Below the pieces are notes generated by a model. It was not told where the DNA came from, did not search any database, and saw only the letters and a list, made by a program, of their open reading frames with translations. Shown here one piece after another: positions 24,692 through 33,788 of a DNA stretch of 33,804 bases. The DNA lies in the NCBI GenBank assembly GCA_030065635.1, contig JASJDJ010000072.1, positions 1 through 33,804 of the forward strand. Direction: 5' to 3'. Both the position numbers and the translations under genes were made by a program. Each line of letters starts with the position of its first letter. Within the stretch, counting starts at the first letter, position 1. The stretch comes from Xenococcaceae cyanobacterium MO_188.B32 (GTDB lineage Bacteria; Cyanobacteriota; Cyanobacteriia; Cyanobacteriales; Xenococcaceae).

Positions 24692-25420
24692 TTATGACAA
24701 TAATAAGACAGCGAAGATGCCAGCACCAATAAGAAAAGACTTAAAACAGTTGTCTTTTTCATCAGGTAGCTCCCGTTTGAGAACATTGAGAATAATACTT
24801 CCTGCTAAAAAAGACCAGACGATCGAGACCGCTGCTTCATTAAGGTGAGTCACTTGACCAATAACTGCACCAACAATAATTGCCCCAACTAATAACCAAC
24901 GTCCTTGCTTATCATAGAGAGATTTTTGATGTTCTCGTAAGTTATCATCAACGATGAACAAGTGAAGGGCAACAGTAACAAAAAAGAGGATACAAGCTAT
25001 TAAACTGTGGTCGCTCAAACTTTGTAGCAGATAGCTCATAATGGCATTAAGAATAGCAAATGCACTAATATGAATCCAAAAAATAGCTAGGCTGTTATCT
25101 TCATTTTCGGCTATCGATGGCTGAGATGTCTTGACTCTCAGAGCTAATAAATCCAATCCATAGAAGACTAGTAACCCTATCAGTGCCAAGATGTAAACAT
25201 GATTTTCTAAATACTTGACCAAAAAAATCTCAGAGTGCTGAAGTTCCTCTTGGGCATGACTTAGTTCGGGGAATATTTCGAGAAATACGTAACTGAGAGA
25301 CACACCTCCTGCAAAGGATGTCCATCGAAATCGGGGTATGTAAGTAAAAATTGGTAAGCGGGTAGCAAATCCATGAACTAAAGCTAAAGCGATCGCTAAT
25401 ATTAAACCTGGATTGAACAT
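24692..25420 (-). CDS. Integral membrane protein with ZIP-like features
   Basis: The product is 242 aa with about 7-8 helices. SFAGGVSLSYVFLEIFPEL (35-53) resembles the ZIP-family segment with FAAG...LLPE, and the C-terminal WSFLAGSIILNVLKRELPDE resembles the last ZIP helices with LLPE-type ends. His residues near helices (LVHGF, ALHLFIVDDN, EHQ) fit a metal path, but the canonical HN..DG of ZIP helix 4 is not visible. It may be a divergent relative or an unrelated protein with a similar fold. ATG start at 25420. No neighbour suggests the metal or substrate. Confidence 0.6.
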   Translation of the reverse strand: MFNPGLILAIALALVHGFATRLPIFTYIPRFRWTSFAGGVSLSYVFLEIFPELSHAQEELQHSEIFLVKYLENHVYILALIGLLVFYGLDLLALRVKTSQPSIAENEDNSLAIFWIHISAFAILNAIMSYLLQSLSDHSLIACILFFVTVALHLFIVDDNLREHQKSLYDKQGRWLLVGAIIVGAVIGQVTHLNEAAVSIVWSFLAGSIILNVLKRELPDEKDNCFKSFLIGAGIFAVLLLS

Positions 25421-25460
25421 AGTACGTCGATCTCATAATTTAAAAATTTATGGGCTAAAT

Positions 25461-25886
25461 TTTTGCAGGCTTGAGCAAAATATTTCTACTAATTGCTTTA
25501 ACCGCCTTGAAAAAATACGGAGTCGAGCATAAATATTCTCATTTAGACTCCACCTCAATTTCCTTACAAGGAGATTATGCTGCTTGTCAAAGCGGTAGAG
25601 CCCGAAAATTTAGAACCAATACCTATCCAAATAGTTCGGGGGCATTCAAAAGATAAAAGACCAGATTTAAAACAATTTTTAATTAATTTAATAGCCAGTG
25701 GAGATGGGGGTGTACCTCTATTTTTAGCCTGTGGAAATGGCAATGATAATGATAAAGCCAAATTTGCGAGGATTTTAGCTGATTTCAAAAAACAAGTAGA
25801 TAAAGATCAGTATTTTCATAGCGGATAGTGCTCTCTATAGTGCAGAAAATCTCTTAGCGCTCGAGCATTTAAAATGGATAACTAGA
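25461..25886 (+). pseudogene. Degenerate transposase fragment (IS1634/DUF4277-type)
   Basis: Three pieces of one transposase are visible in three frames. Piece 1 (about 25465-25580, frame of 25471) reads LLIALTALKKYGVEHKYSHL then DSTSISLQGDY. Piece 2 (25577-25810) reads RGHSKDKRPDLKQFLINLIA, SGDGGVPLFLACGNGNDNDK and AKFARILADFKKQ. Piece 3 (about 25813-25886, a third frame) reads ADSALYSAENLLALEHLKWI. The RPDLKQ, SGDGG..L and ADSALYSAEN motifs are those of IS1634-type DDE transposases of cyanobacteria. Two frameshifts and missing N- and C-terminal parts show that it is dead. It lies between the ZIP-like gene and der. Confidence 0.75.
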
Positions 25887-26051
25887 CATTTCCTTTCTGT
25901 GGCTGCTGGATGTTGGTTTTATTGCACTTCGCTCTCTTTAATCAGGAGTTTCGAGCGATCGAACCCGTTTATTCCCCCTCATACTCTTTATTAACTACAA
26001 AATAAAGTGCGTAAAGAGAAATTGAATTTACCATCAACCAACAACTACTAA

Positions 26052-27413
26052 CTAAACCTTAGTTGCCCGATTAGCACCAGACCTTTCCATGTCGCGGACT
26101 TTTTTACCACGCCAAAAAAGACGCATAGGAGTACCAGTAAAACCTAACTGTTTTCTAAACTGTCGATCGATATAGCGACGATAGTTATCATTAAAACGTT
26201 TGGGATCGTTCACAAACAGGGCAATACTAGGAGGTTGAGAACTAACTTGAGTACCGTAATAGATTCTGCCTTGTTTTCCTTGACGAGTGGTAGGGGGAGA
26301 ATGCCAGTTAATTGCTTCTTGTAGCACTTCATTCACCACTGCCGTACTGACTCGACGACGATGTTCGGCTGCTGCCGTATCCACTAAATCGAGGATTTTG
26401 TCTACTCTTTTACCTGTCATAGCACTGACAAAAATCATCTCTGCCCAGTCCATATAATAGAGTCGGCTTTGAATGATCTTTTTATATTCGTAGATAGTAT
26501 AAGAATCTTTGTCTACCGCATCCCATTTATTAACAATAATGACGGCTGCTTTTCCTTCTTCGATAATACGCCCTGTCAGTTTTAAATCTTGATCGGTAAT
26601 GCCGTCGAGGACATCAACCACAAACAAAACTATATCAGAACGACGAATTGCCTTAAAAGCACGATTGATACTAAAAAATTCTGCCCCATACTCTACATTT
26701 TTCTTGCGCCGAATACCGGCAGTATCGATTAGACGATAGACTTGACCATTTCTTTCGACTACCGTATCGATCGTGTCTCTGGTGGTACCAGAAACAGGAC
26801 TGACAATTGCTCTTTGTTCTCCTGTTAAAGCGTTGAGTAAACTAGATTTACCTACATTAGGACGACCAACAATAGCTACTTTAATCTCGTCTGTTTCTTC
26901 TAGCGAATCTATAGGAGGTAGATGAGTAATCAGTTCGTCTAATAGTTCTCCCGTACCACTACCATGAATTGCCGAGATAGGATAGGGTTCGCCCAAACCT
27001 AATTCCCAAAATTCTGCTGCTTGTGCTATTCCCTGTTCGACTGATTCGCATTTGTTGACAGCGAGTAAAACAGGTACAGACTGTTGTCTCAACCAGTCGG
27101 CAATTTCGCGATCGCCTGCTGTGGGACCTGTTTGTCCATCTACCACAAAAATTGCTACACAGGCTTCATTCAAAGCTGTCATTGCCTGTTCGCGAATTAG
27201 GGGTAAAAATTCGGTATCATCATCAAAGACTAAACCGCCAGTATCCACTACTTGAAATTCGCGATCGAGCCAGAAAGCAGGACGATAAGTGCGATCGCGA
27301 GTAATACCTGGTTCATCATGAACAATAGCTTGTCGATCGCCAGCTAAACGATTAACCAGAGTAGATTTACCCACATTGGGTCTGCCAATAATAGCAACAA
27401 TCGGTAGAGACAT
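26052..27413 (-). CDS. der: Ribosome biogenesis GTPase Der (EngA)
   Basis: The product is 453 aa and is the essential double GTPase for 50S subunit assembly. The first G domain has GRPNVGKS (10-17), DTGG (57-60) and NKCE (120-123, a variant of NKxD). The second has GRPNVGKS (183-190), [10 protein letters not shown] and NKWD. A KH-like C-terminal domain (about 355-440) ends with a lysine-rich [11 protein letters not shown]. Length is normal. It is divergent from psb32, and the 130-bp gap has no other gene. The middle linker between domains is about 15-20 residues, acidic, as usual. Confidence 0.97.
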   Translation of the reverse strand: MSLPIVAIIGRPNVGKSTLVNRLAGDRQAIVHDEPGITRDRTYRPAFWLDREFQVVDTGGLVFDDDTEFLPLIREQAMTALNEACVAIFVVDGQTGPTAGDREIADWLRQQSVPVLLAVNKCESVEQGIAQAAEFWELGLGEPYPISAIHGSGTGELLDELITHLPPIDSLEETDEIKVAIVGRPNVGKSSLLNALTGEQRAIVSPVSGTTRDTIDTVVERNGQVYRLIDTAGIRRKKNVEYGAEFFSINRAFKAIRRSDIVLFVVDVLDGITDQDLKLTGRIIEEGKAAVIIVNKWDAVDKDSYTIYEYKKIIQSRLYYMDWAEMIFVSAMTGKRVDKILDLVDTAAAEHRRRVSTAVVNEVLQEAINWHSPPTTRQGKQGRIYYGTQVSSQPPSIALFVNDPKRFNDNYRRYIDRQFRKQLGFTGTPMRLFWRGKKVRDMERSGANRATKV

Positions 27414-27543
27414 AATTAATTATTTATTTATATTTTATGCTTATTTTTAACTACTCTTTAGTTATTCTCTAAGTTGTTCAAAGAATTAACGGGGAATTGA
27501 CTTAAAATTTACTAGATAGAAATAAGATTGGGATCGATCGAAA

Positions 27544-28269
27544 ATGAGACAGCAATCATATCACATTACCCAAGCCCGATTGAAGTTAAAAAATCTGCTT
27601 GTGTCAGTACTCGCTATAGTATTCACCATATTTACTCTAGCAGCACCAGCCTTAGCAACTGACGTGTACGACATAGCTAACCCTAACACAGAAGATGTTT
27701 GGGTAGTAGACCAAGCTAAGGAAATCAGTCTGGCTAATCAGAGAAAACTAAGCAGTACTTTGCAACAATTAGCTCGAGAAACGGGACAAGAAGTTAGAAT
27801 GGTAGCCATTCGTCGTCTGGACTACGGAGAAACTATCGACAGTTTTGCCGACGAAGTATTTACTAATTGGTATCCTAACGCGGAAGCCAAAGCTAACCAA
27901 ACTCTATTGGTATTGGATACTTTAACTAACACTGTAGCTATTCGTACTGGAGAAAATGCCCAAAAGCTAGTGGACAAAGACATTGCTAATAGTATTGTGG
28001 AAGAAACTGTAGGCTACAATCTACGGAGTGGGAATAAGTACAACCAGGCATTTCTGGATGCTAGCGATCGCCTAGTTGCCGTACTATCAGGAGAAGAAGA
28101 TCCCGGGCCTCCAGCTATTACTGATGATATCCAAATCGAAGGTACTTTTACTAAAGCTGAAGATACCGATGCGGGTAGTGCTACCGTTTGGGTGATTGTA
28201 CTGCTGCTTTTGGCAACGGTAATACCCATGGTGACTTATTTTTGGTATGTGGGTTTTCCAGGTAACTAA
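27544..28269 (+). CDS. psb32: Psb32-type TPM-domain protein (photosystem II repair)
   Basis: The product is 241 aa. A signal sequence of about 38 residues ends LAAPALA, so the mature protein is luminal. The TPM domain (about 45-185) has WVVDQAKEISLANQRKL, GQEVRMVAIRRLDYGE, and NQTLLVLDTLTNTVAIRTGE. A C-terminal helix (about 213-237, TVWVIVLLLLATVIPMVTYF) anchors it in the thylakoid membrane. This matches the cyanobacterial Psb32 (Sll1390) layout. Psb32 protects photosystem II from photodamage and speeds repair. The 3' end overlaps the convergent DUF4346 gene by 4 bp. Confidence 0.88.
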   Translation: MRQQSYHITQARLKLKNLLVSVLAIVFTIFTLAAPALATDVYDIANPNTEDVWVVDQAKEISLANQRKLSSTLQQLARETGQEVRMVAIRRLDYGETIDSFADEVFTNWYPNAEAKANQTLLVLDTLTNTVAIRTGENAQKLVDKDIANSIVEETVGYNLRSGNKYNQAFLDASDRLVAVLSGEEDPGPPAITDDIQIEGTFTKAEDTDAGSATVWVIVLLLLATVIPMVTYFWYVGFPGN

Positions 28270-28649
28270 TCCTGAATGTATTCTGTGCCTGTAATTAAAG
28301 CATACTCAGCCCTAGTAAATTCTCGACCTAAATAGGCAGCATGGTCTAGCATAGTTAAAGGACAGGGTTGGGTTTGCTCGATTATTTTTACAGCTAGTTC
28401 TTTAGCGGTTCTTCCAGTAAAGAGAGTCTCCGCAGTTCTATTTACTTTACCTTTAGCTGGAATTACCTTACCCGTAGCTGGATCGACAGCTAAACCTTTT
28501 TCATTAATCACATTGGTAAAATGCTTGGCGCAAATTAACTGCGCTTCGCGATCGAGATAGATAATAAAATAACCACTGGGATCGAGATCGATATGACGTT
28601 TGGATAATCGATCGTCGATCGAGTTAATATTTTCTTCTAGTTGATTCAT
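28266..28649 (-). CDS. DUF4346 protein
   Basis: The product is 127 aa and matches the cyanobacterial DUF4346 domain: LDPSGYFIIYLDREAQLICA, GKVNRTAETLFTGRTAKELAV and MLDHAAYLGREFTRAEYAL. The domain also occurs fused to dihydropteroate-synthase-like proteins, but here it is alone. No function is established. The ATG is at 28649. It is convergent with psb32 and overlaps it by 4 bp. Confidence 0.8.
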   Translation of the reverse strand: MNQLEENINSIDDRLSKRHIDLDPSGYFIIYLDREAQLICAKHFTNVINEKGLAVDPATGKVIPAKGKVNRTAETLFTGRTAKELAVKIIEQTQPCPLTMLDHAAYLGREFTRAEYALITGTEYIQD

Positions 28650-28721
28650 AAATTTTGGGGAAGTTTTTTTGCTCTTTCAAGTATTTTTTTATCTAAAGCT
28701 GTTAGCCAATAGCTATTGTAA

Positions 28722-28964
28722 TCAAGATCGAACACTCTGTTTTTTCCTCCAAAACCAAATAACTAAGAAAATTCCTATAATGAAAGCTAATCGGATAGAC
28801 CATCTAGTTATTCTTCGGGAAAATCCAGATTTTACATAGTCAATCAAGTCTTTATACTCTGGTCTTTGTCGCCAAGCACTGATGTAAGGCTTATATCCTG
28901 ACATAGATGTCCATCGGACTGCCTCTCGAGCGGGTTTGGTAAGCTTGCCTTCAGGGTAGTCCAA
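28722..28964 (-). CDS. Putative small tail-anchored membrane protein
   Basis: The product is 80 aa from TTG 28964, or 59-60 aa from an internal ATG (MSGYKPYISAWRQRPEYKDL). A TAA codon directly precedes the TTG, so the start is uncertain. A soluble N-terminal part is followed by a C-terminal hydrophobic helix (about 56-72, WSIRLAFIIGIFLVIWFW) and a basic end RKKQSVRS, a tail-anchor layout. I do not recognise a family. The amino-acid composition looks natural, but no Shine-Dalgarno was seen and the N terminus may be truncated. Confidence 0.45.
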   Translation of the reverse strand: MDYPEGKLTKPAREAVRWTSMSGYKPYISAWRQRPEYKDLIDYVKSGFSRRITRWSIRLAFIIGIFLVIWFWRKKQSVRS

Positions 28965-29088
28965 TTATCTTCATCTATAATTTCCTTCTTTGATACTTCT
29001 ATCGCTAATATTATTTAGTTACCAGAGTAAACACAAATATTTTTTAGGGATTAAGACAAGACTTACTACTCAAATAAAGACAAAGTTT

Positions 29089-30237
29089 ATGATTAATTAT
29101 GATTGGATTGTTATTGGTGGAGGCTTTACTGGTTCTGCCCTTGCCTATGAACTGAGTCAACAAAAGTTTAAAGTTCTTCTTTTAGAAAAAGATACTATTG
29201 CTGACAATGCTACTCGTTATAGTTATGGTGGATTAGCTTATTGGTCGGGAACAGACGAGTTAACCCGCCAACTATGTCAAGAAGGAATTGAACTACACCG
29301 CAATTTAACCGAAGAATTAGAAGGCAATACAGAATTTAGAGAATTAGATTTAGTCCTGACTATTGACCGAGAAGATGACCCTAAAACAATTGCCCAAAAT
29401 TACAGTCAATTTGCGATCGAACCAGAACTATTAGATGTTCGACAAGCTTGCCAACTAGAACCTTTACTAAATACTAGCGCGATCGCTGGAGCTTTAAAAT
29501 TACCCCATGGTCATATTCATCCGCAAAAAACTAATGATGCTTATCAACAAGCTTTCCAACGTTGCGGAGGCGAAATAATCTTTGAGGAAGTAATCGATTT
29601 TTTGAAGGAAGGAGAAACTATTAAAGGCGTAAAAACTAATAAAAATAGCTACTATGCAGCTAATACAGTAGTTTGTGCTGGTGGTTTAACTCGTTCTTTA
29701 CTTCTAGAGACAGGAAATAGTATTCCGAATTATTTTACCCATGCCCAAGCAATCTTAACTTCTCCCGTAGATATTCGTTTGCGTACTTTAATAATGCCCG
29801 CAGTCCAACAAAGATTCGGGATAGAAACGGAAATAAACAACTGGGATACAGAATCTTCTCAACCTCTTACTTCAATTATCGATGCTGGTGCAATTCAATT
29901 TCTCGATGGAAGTTTTTGTTTAGGGCAAATTAGTGCTATACTGCCTAATCCTCGGACAAAATTAGCGGAAAAAGCAGGAGAAAAGCTAATTCGCCAAGAA
30001 ATAGCTAAAATATTACCTTCTCTAGCCGAAATACCAGGTACTTGTCATCACTGTTTAGTAGCTTTTAATCCTCATCATATTGCTTTAGTTGGTAAGCTGA
30101 ATAATATGAGTGGAATATATCTTTTTTCTGGTTTTACCAGCACTCTAGTTTTTGCTCCTCCTTTAGCTAGACGTTTTGCTAATTGGATAGCTAAAGGCGA
30201 AGATTCAATTATCGATCGACTTTCTCCTGTCAATTAA
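29089..30237 (+). CDS. FAD-dependent oxidoreductase (DAO family, glycine-oxidase-like)
   Basis: The product is 382 aa from ATG 29089 (MINYDWIVIGGGFTGSALAY). The frame is open from an earlier ATG at 28990, but the extra residues break the Rossmann N terminus. The dinucleotide-binding GGGFTG (10-15) and the second motif VVCAGGLT... (about 195-205) are those of D-amino-acid/glycine oxidase-like flavoproteins. The C-terminal IYLFSGFTSTLVFAPPLARR is the usual FAD-binding end. The substrate is probably an amino acid or amine. The neighbouring genes do not tell. The downstream TPR gene follows after 20 bp on the same strand, so an operon is likely. Confidence 0.82.
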   Translation: MINYDWIVIGGGFTGSALAYELSQQKFKVLLLEKDTIADNATRYSYGGLAYWSGTDELTRQLCQEGIELHRNLTEELEGNTEFRELDLVLTIDREDDPKTIAQNYSQFAIEPELLDVRQACQLEPLLNTSAIAGALKLPHGHIHPQKTNDAYQQAFQRCGGEIIFEEVIDFLKEGETIKGVKTNKNSYYAANTVVCAGGLTRSLLLETGNSIPNYFTHAQAILTSPVDIRLRTLIMPAVQQRFGIETEINNWDTESSQPLTSIIDAGAIQFLDGSFCLGQISAILPNPRTKLAEKAGEKLIRQEIAKILPSLAEIPGTCHHCLVAFNPHHIALVGKLNNMSGIYLFSGFTSTLVFAPPLARRFANWIAKGEDSIIDRLSPVN

Positions 30238-30257
30238 AGATTGGCCATAAAAATATT

Positions 30258-31511
30258 TTGAATATTTTAACCTCGATCTTAAATAGCACAAAAGCAACTA
30301 TTATCTTATTCTTTTGTTGTTTGGGTTATTTTTGTTTAAACTCTAGTCATTTTTTTGTCTTTGCACAAACAGAAAAGCCTAATCCCCTAGAGATTACCGA
30401 ACCCGATCCTTTATTACCACCTAAAGAGCTCGATCGCCCTTTAACTTCTATAGAAAAAAGACTAATTAGAGAAAAAACTCTGATTTTAAACGAGCGAGCA
30501 CAATTGGAATTAGCAGCAGGTAATAAAGATAAAGCCTTTGCTCTTTGGTATAGAGAATTAAGATTACAGCGGGCTTTAGGAACAATAGAAGAAATAATAG
30601 CTTTAGGGAGAGTTGGCGAAATTGCTTGGCAACAAAATCTTTCTCAGGAGTTAAATACGATTAGCGATCGCTTACTGGCTATTGAGCAAAAAATCAATTC
30701 TAAAAATACTTTAGATCTTCAATTATTAGACAATTTAGGTAAAGCGTATCAGCAAGTAAGATCTCTCGATCATGCTGTTGTTATTTATCAAAAAATATTA
30801 GCCAATAATCTTCAAGAAGAACAAAAAATTTTAGAAACTTTAGGAAAATTACATTTAGCTCGATTTGATTACGAGCGAGCAGCTGACACTTACGAAAAGC
30901 TACTAAAATCCGTTCGAGATAAACAGCAAAAAAATTCTCTCAATCTTGACAATAATATTTCTAAAAACCAAATAGAGACTAATTTATCAAAAGAAGAACT
31001 TTATCTCAACAAGCTGGTAGAAATTTATGCTCGATTATTTCAACCAGTCAAAGAAATTGAGATTAAGCAACAATTACGTCAGAAATATTTAGCAGAACAA
31101 AAAACCGAACAATTAGCAGCCTTAAATATTTCTCTAGCTACAAATTATCAAACTCTAAAACAACCAGAAAAAGCTCAAAAATATTATGAGGATGCTTTTG
31201 CTTTAGCCTGGTCTTTACAACAATTTGCCTTGGCAGAAGAGGCTTTACAGAAATTAGCTTTACTTTATCAAGAATATCAACAGCAAAATTCCGCTTTAAA
31301 AATTTATCAAGAACTAATTAAAGTCGAACAAAAAGCTTATGACTATTTCAATTTAATGAATACCTATGCTCAAATAGGACAGATATACGAGCAACTTAAT
31401 AACGATCGAGAAGCTCTTATCGCCTACAAAAAAGGACTAGAATTAGCCATATCTTTAAATTATCGTGTTGATTATTTTCAGAACAAAATTGAGCAATTAG
31501 AAAATAATTGA
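30258..31511 (+). CDS. Secreted TPR-repeat protein
   Basis: The product is 417 aa from TTG 30258; no better start lies in frame. A signal peptide (about 12-36, ATIILFFCCLGYFCLNSSHF, then FVFAQT) precedes a Pro/Glu-rich linker (KPNPLEITEPDPLLPPKEL). Then come helical TPR repeats: ELAAGNKDKAFALWYRELRL, LDNLGKAYQQVRSLDHAVVI, YQTLKQPEKAQKYYEDAFAL, YQEYQQQNSALKIYQELIKV, QIGQIYEQLNNDREALIAYK. The protein would be periplasmic. The linked oxidoreductase (ends 30237) is 20 bp upstream, and both probably share a transcript. Partner and role are not known. Confidence 0.8.
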   Translation: MNILTSILNSTKATIILFFCCLGYFCLNSSHFFVFAQTEKPNPLEITEPDPLLPPKELDRPLTSIEKRLIREKTLILNERAQLELAAGNKDKAFALWYRELRLQRALGTIEEIIALGRVGEIAWQQNLSQELNTISDRLLAIEQKINSKNTLDLQLLDNLGKAYQQVRSLDHAVVIYQKILANNLQEEQKILETLGKLHLARFDYERAADTYEKLLKSVRDKQQKNSLNLDNNISKNQIETNLSKEELYLNKLVEIYARLFQPVKEIEIKQQLRQKYLAEQKTEQLAALNISLATNYQTLKQPEKAQKYYEDAFALAWSLQQFALAEEALQKLALLYQEYQQQNSALKIYQELIKVEQKAYDYFNLMNTYAQIGQIYEQLNNDREALIAYKKGLELAISLNYRVDYFQNKIEQLENN

Positions 31512-31526
31512 CCGCGGAATGCGGTC
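31510..31526. repeat. Hairpin at the end of the TPR gene
   Basis: GACCGC (31510-31515) and GCGGTC (31521-31526) form a 6-bp GC-rich stem that overlaps the stop codon. No T-run follows. The CCGCGGAATG within it recurs at 31593-31602. Confidence 0.5.
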
Positions 31527-32081
31527 GGGGAATGGGGCTTGTATTTAATTTTATGTTTGTGAATCCAACAGTTAACTATTGTGTTCTAGCCCCCGCGGAA
31601 TGGAGCTTCTATTACCCTCAACTGAAGACTCACACCTTATAGATTAAAGATTAAAGCTCCCTTCGCGCCCCGCAGGCTCCGTCGTTTTACGGCGGAGTAA
31701 CGGTGACTAACCTGAATTCAAGATAAGGTGAAACCATTATTCTTTAGCTAAAAATTGAAGCTATTGAAATTTACAAACGGGATTAGACCTCCTTTACCCC
31801 TTCGCCGATTAATCATGAGACATAACCGATAAATTCCTCTGCGTCCTCTGCTCGGTGCGCGTTCTGATAGCGAGGAAGCGGAGGAAGCCCGCGTCGGACG
31901 TGGCTTACAAGCTTTTGAGGTCTCCTCAAAAGACAGCCACTTCGAAAGACGCAAGGGAATGTCTTCCAAGACAGCCTCGCCAGGGTCGCACCGCCTCTGT
32001 GGTTCATTAAAAACTAGTTTTCTAATTGAGACTTAAATTTTGAATGAAAAGATCGAGGTTTCAGCTTATCCCGAACACACG
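31527..32081. other. Repeat-rich intergenic region without a gene
   Basis: No supported gene lies in this 555 bp. It holds a 17-mer direct repeat with two mismatches (31529-31545 and 31597-31613, GGAATGGGGCTTGTATT versus GGAATGGAGCTTCTATT). It also has a two-copy AGATTAA run near 31640, a GC-rich hairpin block CTCCGTCG-tttta-CGGCGGAG near 31677-31697, and the palindromic insertion at 31853-31993. Minus-strand open frames here are by-products of the GC-rich repeats. Confidence 0.6.
31853..31993. mobile_element. GC-rich nested palindrome inserted in another repeat
   Basis: The 141-bp block starts CGGTGCG (31853-31859) and ends with its inverse CGCACCG (31987-31993). GCGAGG/CCTCGC and GTGGCT/AGCCAC (31900-31905 and 31935-31940) nest inside, and CTTTTGAGG/CCTCAAAAG (31912-31920 and 31924-31932) forms a perfect 9-bp inner stem. 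Left flank TCCTCTGCGTCCTCTG and right flank CCTCTGTGGTTCATT read together as a CCTCTG-rich repeat common in cyanobacterial genomes, so the block appears to have split it. CCTCTG occurs on both sides. No coding frame is supported. Confidence 0.55.
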
Positions 32082-33788
32082 TTAAATTAGTTTTTCATCA
32101 AGTTCACTACTCATCAAATTAAACCAACCTTTATATTTAGCTGCCGTCAACAAAACAAAAAGTAAATCTAAACCAACTAAGCTAGCAACAATTAATTCCG
32201 AACCACCAGTAGCAAATCCATAACTGTGTAAACCAGTGCCTAAGACAAAATTCACTCCATACCAAGCCATTAAAACCGCATTAAATGCCACGACGCTAGT
32301 TACAGCCATGCCAAAATCTCCCAGCCAACCCACCAAACGACCGTGTAAAGGCACGACGTAGCACATCAAAGCGATTAAAGCCCAAGTTTCTTTAGGATCC
32401 CATCCCCAAAAACGTCCCCAAGAAAAATGCGCCCAAATTCCACCCAGGATAATTCCTGTAGTGAGTAACAAAACTCCTGCTTGCAATACTCCATAATTCC
32501 ATTTAGATAAGCTACGAATTCTACTGGTCGATCGAGGTGATAATAAATAATGTCCCAGGATGATATGACCTAACCCTAACGCCAGGGCAAAACTAGCGTA
32601 ACTGAGAGTAATAGTAGGTACATGAATACTCAGCCAAAAATTATCTCTTAAAACTGGTACGAGAGGTTTGATACTAGGATCTAGAACTGCGGGTAAACTA
32701 TCGGCTAAGATTAAACAGACTACCGATAGAGGGGCAGCAGCTAGCAGATAGTATTTAGCACGATAGATTAATTCAAATAATAGCGCGATCGCAGCTATGC
32801 CAAATCCTACCCAAATTACTGACTCGTACATATTCGTAACGGGGGGACGACCGGCAATTTGCATTCTTTCTAAAAAGCCGTAACCATGTATCATTGAACC
32901 TGTAGCAAAAATCCCCACTGCACTCCAGTAAAAGTCAAAAGATTTAAACAATAAGACAATCAGCATCACTACAAAACCTAAGCTGTAAAGTATCCAAGCT
33001 TTGGCGAAGGTATGTAAATTATAAAAGCGCACTTCCCTTTGTAGACTGGCAGTACTGGGATAAACTTCGGGACTGAGATTGGCTAATTCGCTTTGTAACT
33101 GAGAGGCAATTTTACCCAAGCTAGCTTCATCTTGAGGATTATGACGATAGGCTTGCTTTAGCTTCTCGTAGTATTTTTGTCGTGAGACAGACTGGTTTAA
33201 ATTATAATATTGTCCCGCATCGGCAATACTAACCCAAGTACCTTTTTTATCGGTAGGATGGGGAACAAGAGGAAGTCGATCGTTACTTACCGTGGCCATA
33301 GTTAAGGCTAATCGCTCTTCTATAGTTAAGGCTTCTCTTTCATCTCTGGATAGATCGATATCTTCTGCTTGTTTCTGTCTGGCAGTAAAAATTACTGAAG
33401 CCAGATTGGATTGTACTAGTTCGGAAAAAGTAAAGTATTTTTGGTCTGGATTTAATCCTATTTGTTCTTTGAGGGGACGATAGTTAAATAAGATAAATGG
33501 TTCTTCATTCCAATCGCGGTTATTAAACCATAAAGACAAATAAGTTGGCAAATAGTCTAGTTTTTCTCCGTCTAGAGTTTGATAGTTAGTTTTGCCGTGG
33601 ATTTGGGTAACAGTTTCTCTAGCGACGGTATCGAGAGGTTTTTTCCGCCCGTCTAATTGTACAGCTAAGTCTTTCAGTGGCTCGATCGCTGAAGTCTGAA
33701 ATTGGTTGAAGGGTATTACCAAAATTAGAATTCCGAGTACGAGTCCAATAATAAATTTAAGAATTTTCATTGTGTGGAAAGTAGACAA
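32082..33788 (-). CDS. CcsA-type cytochrome c biogenesis protein, long form
   Basis: The product is 568 aa from TTG 33788, which has GGAG 8 nt upstream (33797-33800); an ATG at 33770 would give 562 aa. The C-terminal half (about 265-555) is a CcsA heme-handling core: the tryptophan-rich WGRFWGWDPKETWA (457-470), and His301 (MIHGYGF), His389 (SIHVPT) and His521 (GLHSYGF) as candidate heme ligands. The N-terminal part has one helix (about 10-28) and a ~220-residue extracytoplasmic region with DGRKKPLDTVARETV (46-60), which is not in the usual ~330-350 aa cyanobacterial CcsA. The same N-terminal motif occurs in long CcsA-like proteins of other phyla. It probably delivers heme to apocytochrome c with a CcsB (Ccs1) partner encoded elsewhere, or serves a special cytochrome. 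The start lies near the window end. Confidence 0.85.
   Translation of the reverse strand: MSTFHTMKILKFIIGLVLGILILVIPFNQFQTSAIEPLKDLAVQLDGRKKPLDTVARETVTQIHGKTNYQTLDGEKLDYLPTYLSLWFNNRDWNEEPFILFNYRPLKEQIGLNPDQKYFTFSELVQSNLASVIFTARQKQAEDIDLSRDEREALTIEERLALTMATVSNDRLPLVPHPTDKKGTWVSIADAGQYYNLNQSVSRQKYYEKLKQAYRHNPQDEASLGKIASQLQSELANLSPEVYPSTASLQREVRFYNLHTFAKAWILYSLGFVVMLIVLLFKSFDFYWSAVGIFATGSMIHGYGFLERMQIAGRPPVTNMYESVIWVGFGIAAIALLFELIYRAKYYLLAAAPLSVVCLILADSLPAVLDPSIKPLVPVLRDNFWLSIHVPTITLSYASFALALGLGHIILGHYLLSPRSTSRIRSLSKWNYGVLQAGVLLLTTGIILGGIWAHFSWGRFWGWDPKETWALIALMCYVVPLHGRLVGWLGDFGMAVTSVVAFNAVLMAWYGVNFVLGTGLHSYGFATGGSELIVASLVGLDLLFVLLTAAKYKGWFNLMSSELDEKLI

Noticed and set aside
28990-29088. Longer N terminus for the FAD oxidoreductase
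   Set aside because: It would precede the beta-strand of the Rossmann fold with unrelated residues. ATG 29089 gives the usual start a few residues before GGGFTG.
31748-32007. Two overlapping minus-strand open frames of 64-73 codons
   Set aside because: They fall in the GC-rich palindromic repeat, have Arg/Ser/Pro-biased composition, and overlap each other in different frames.
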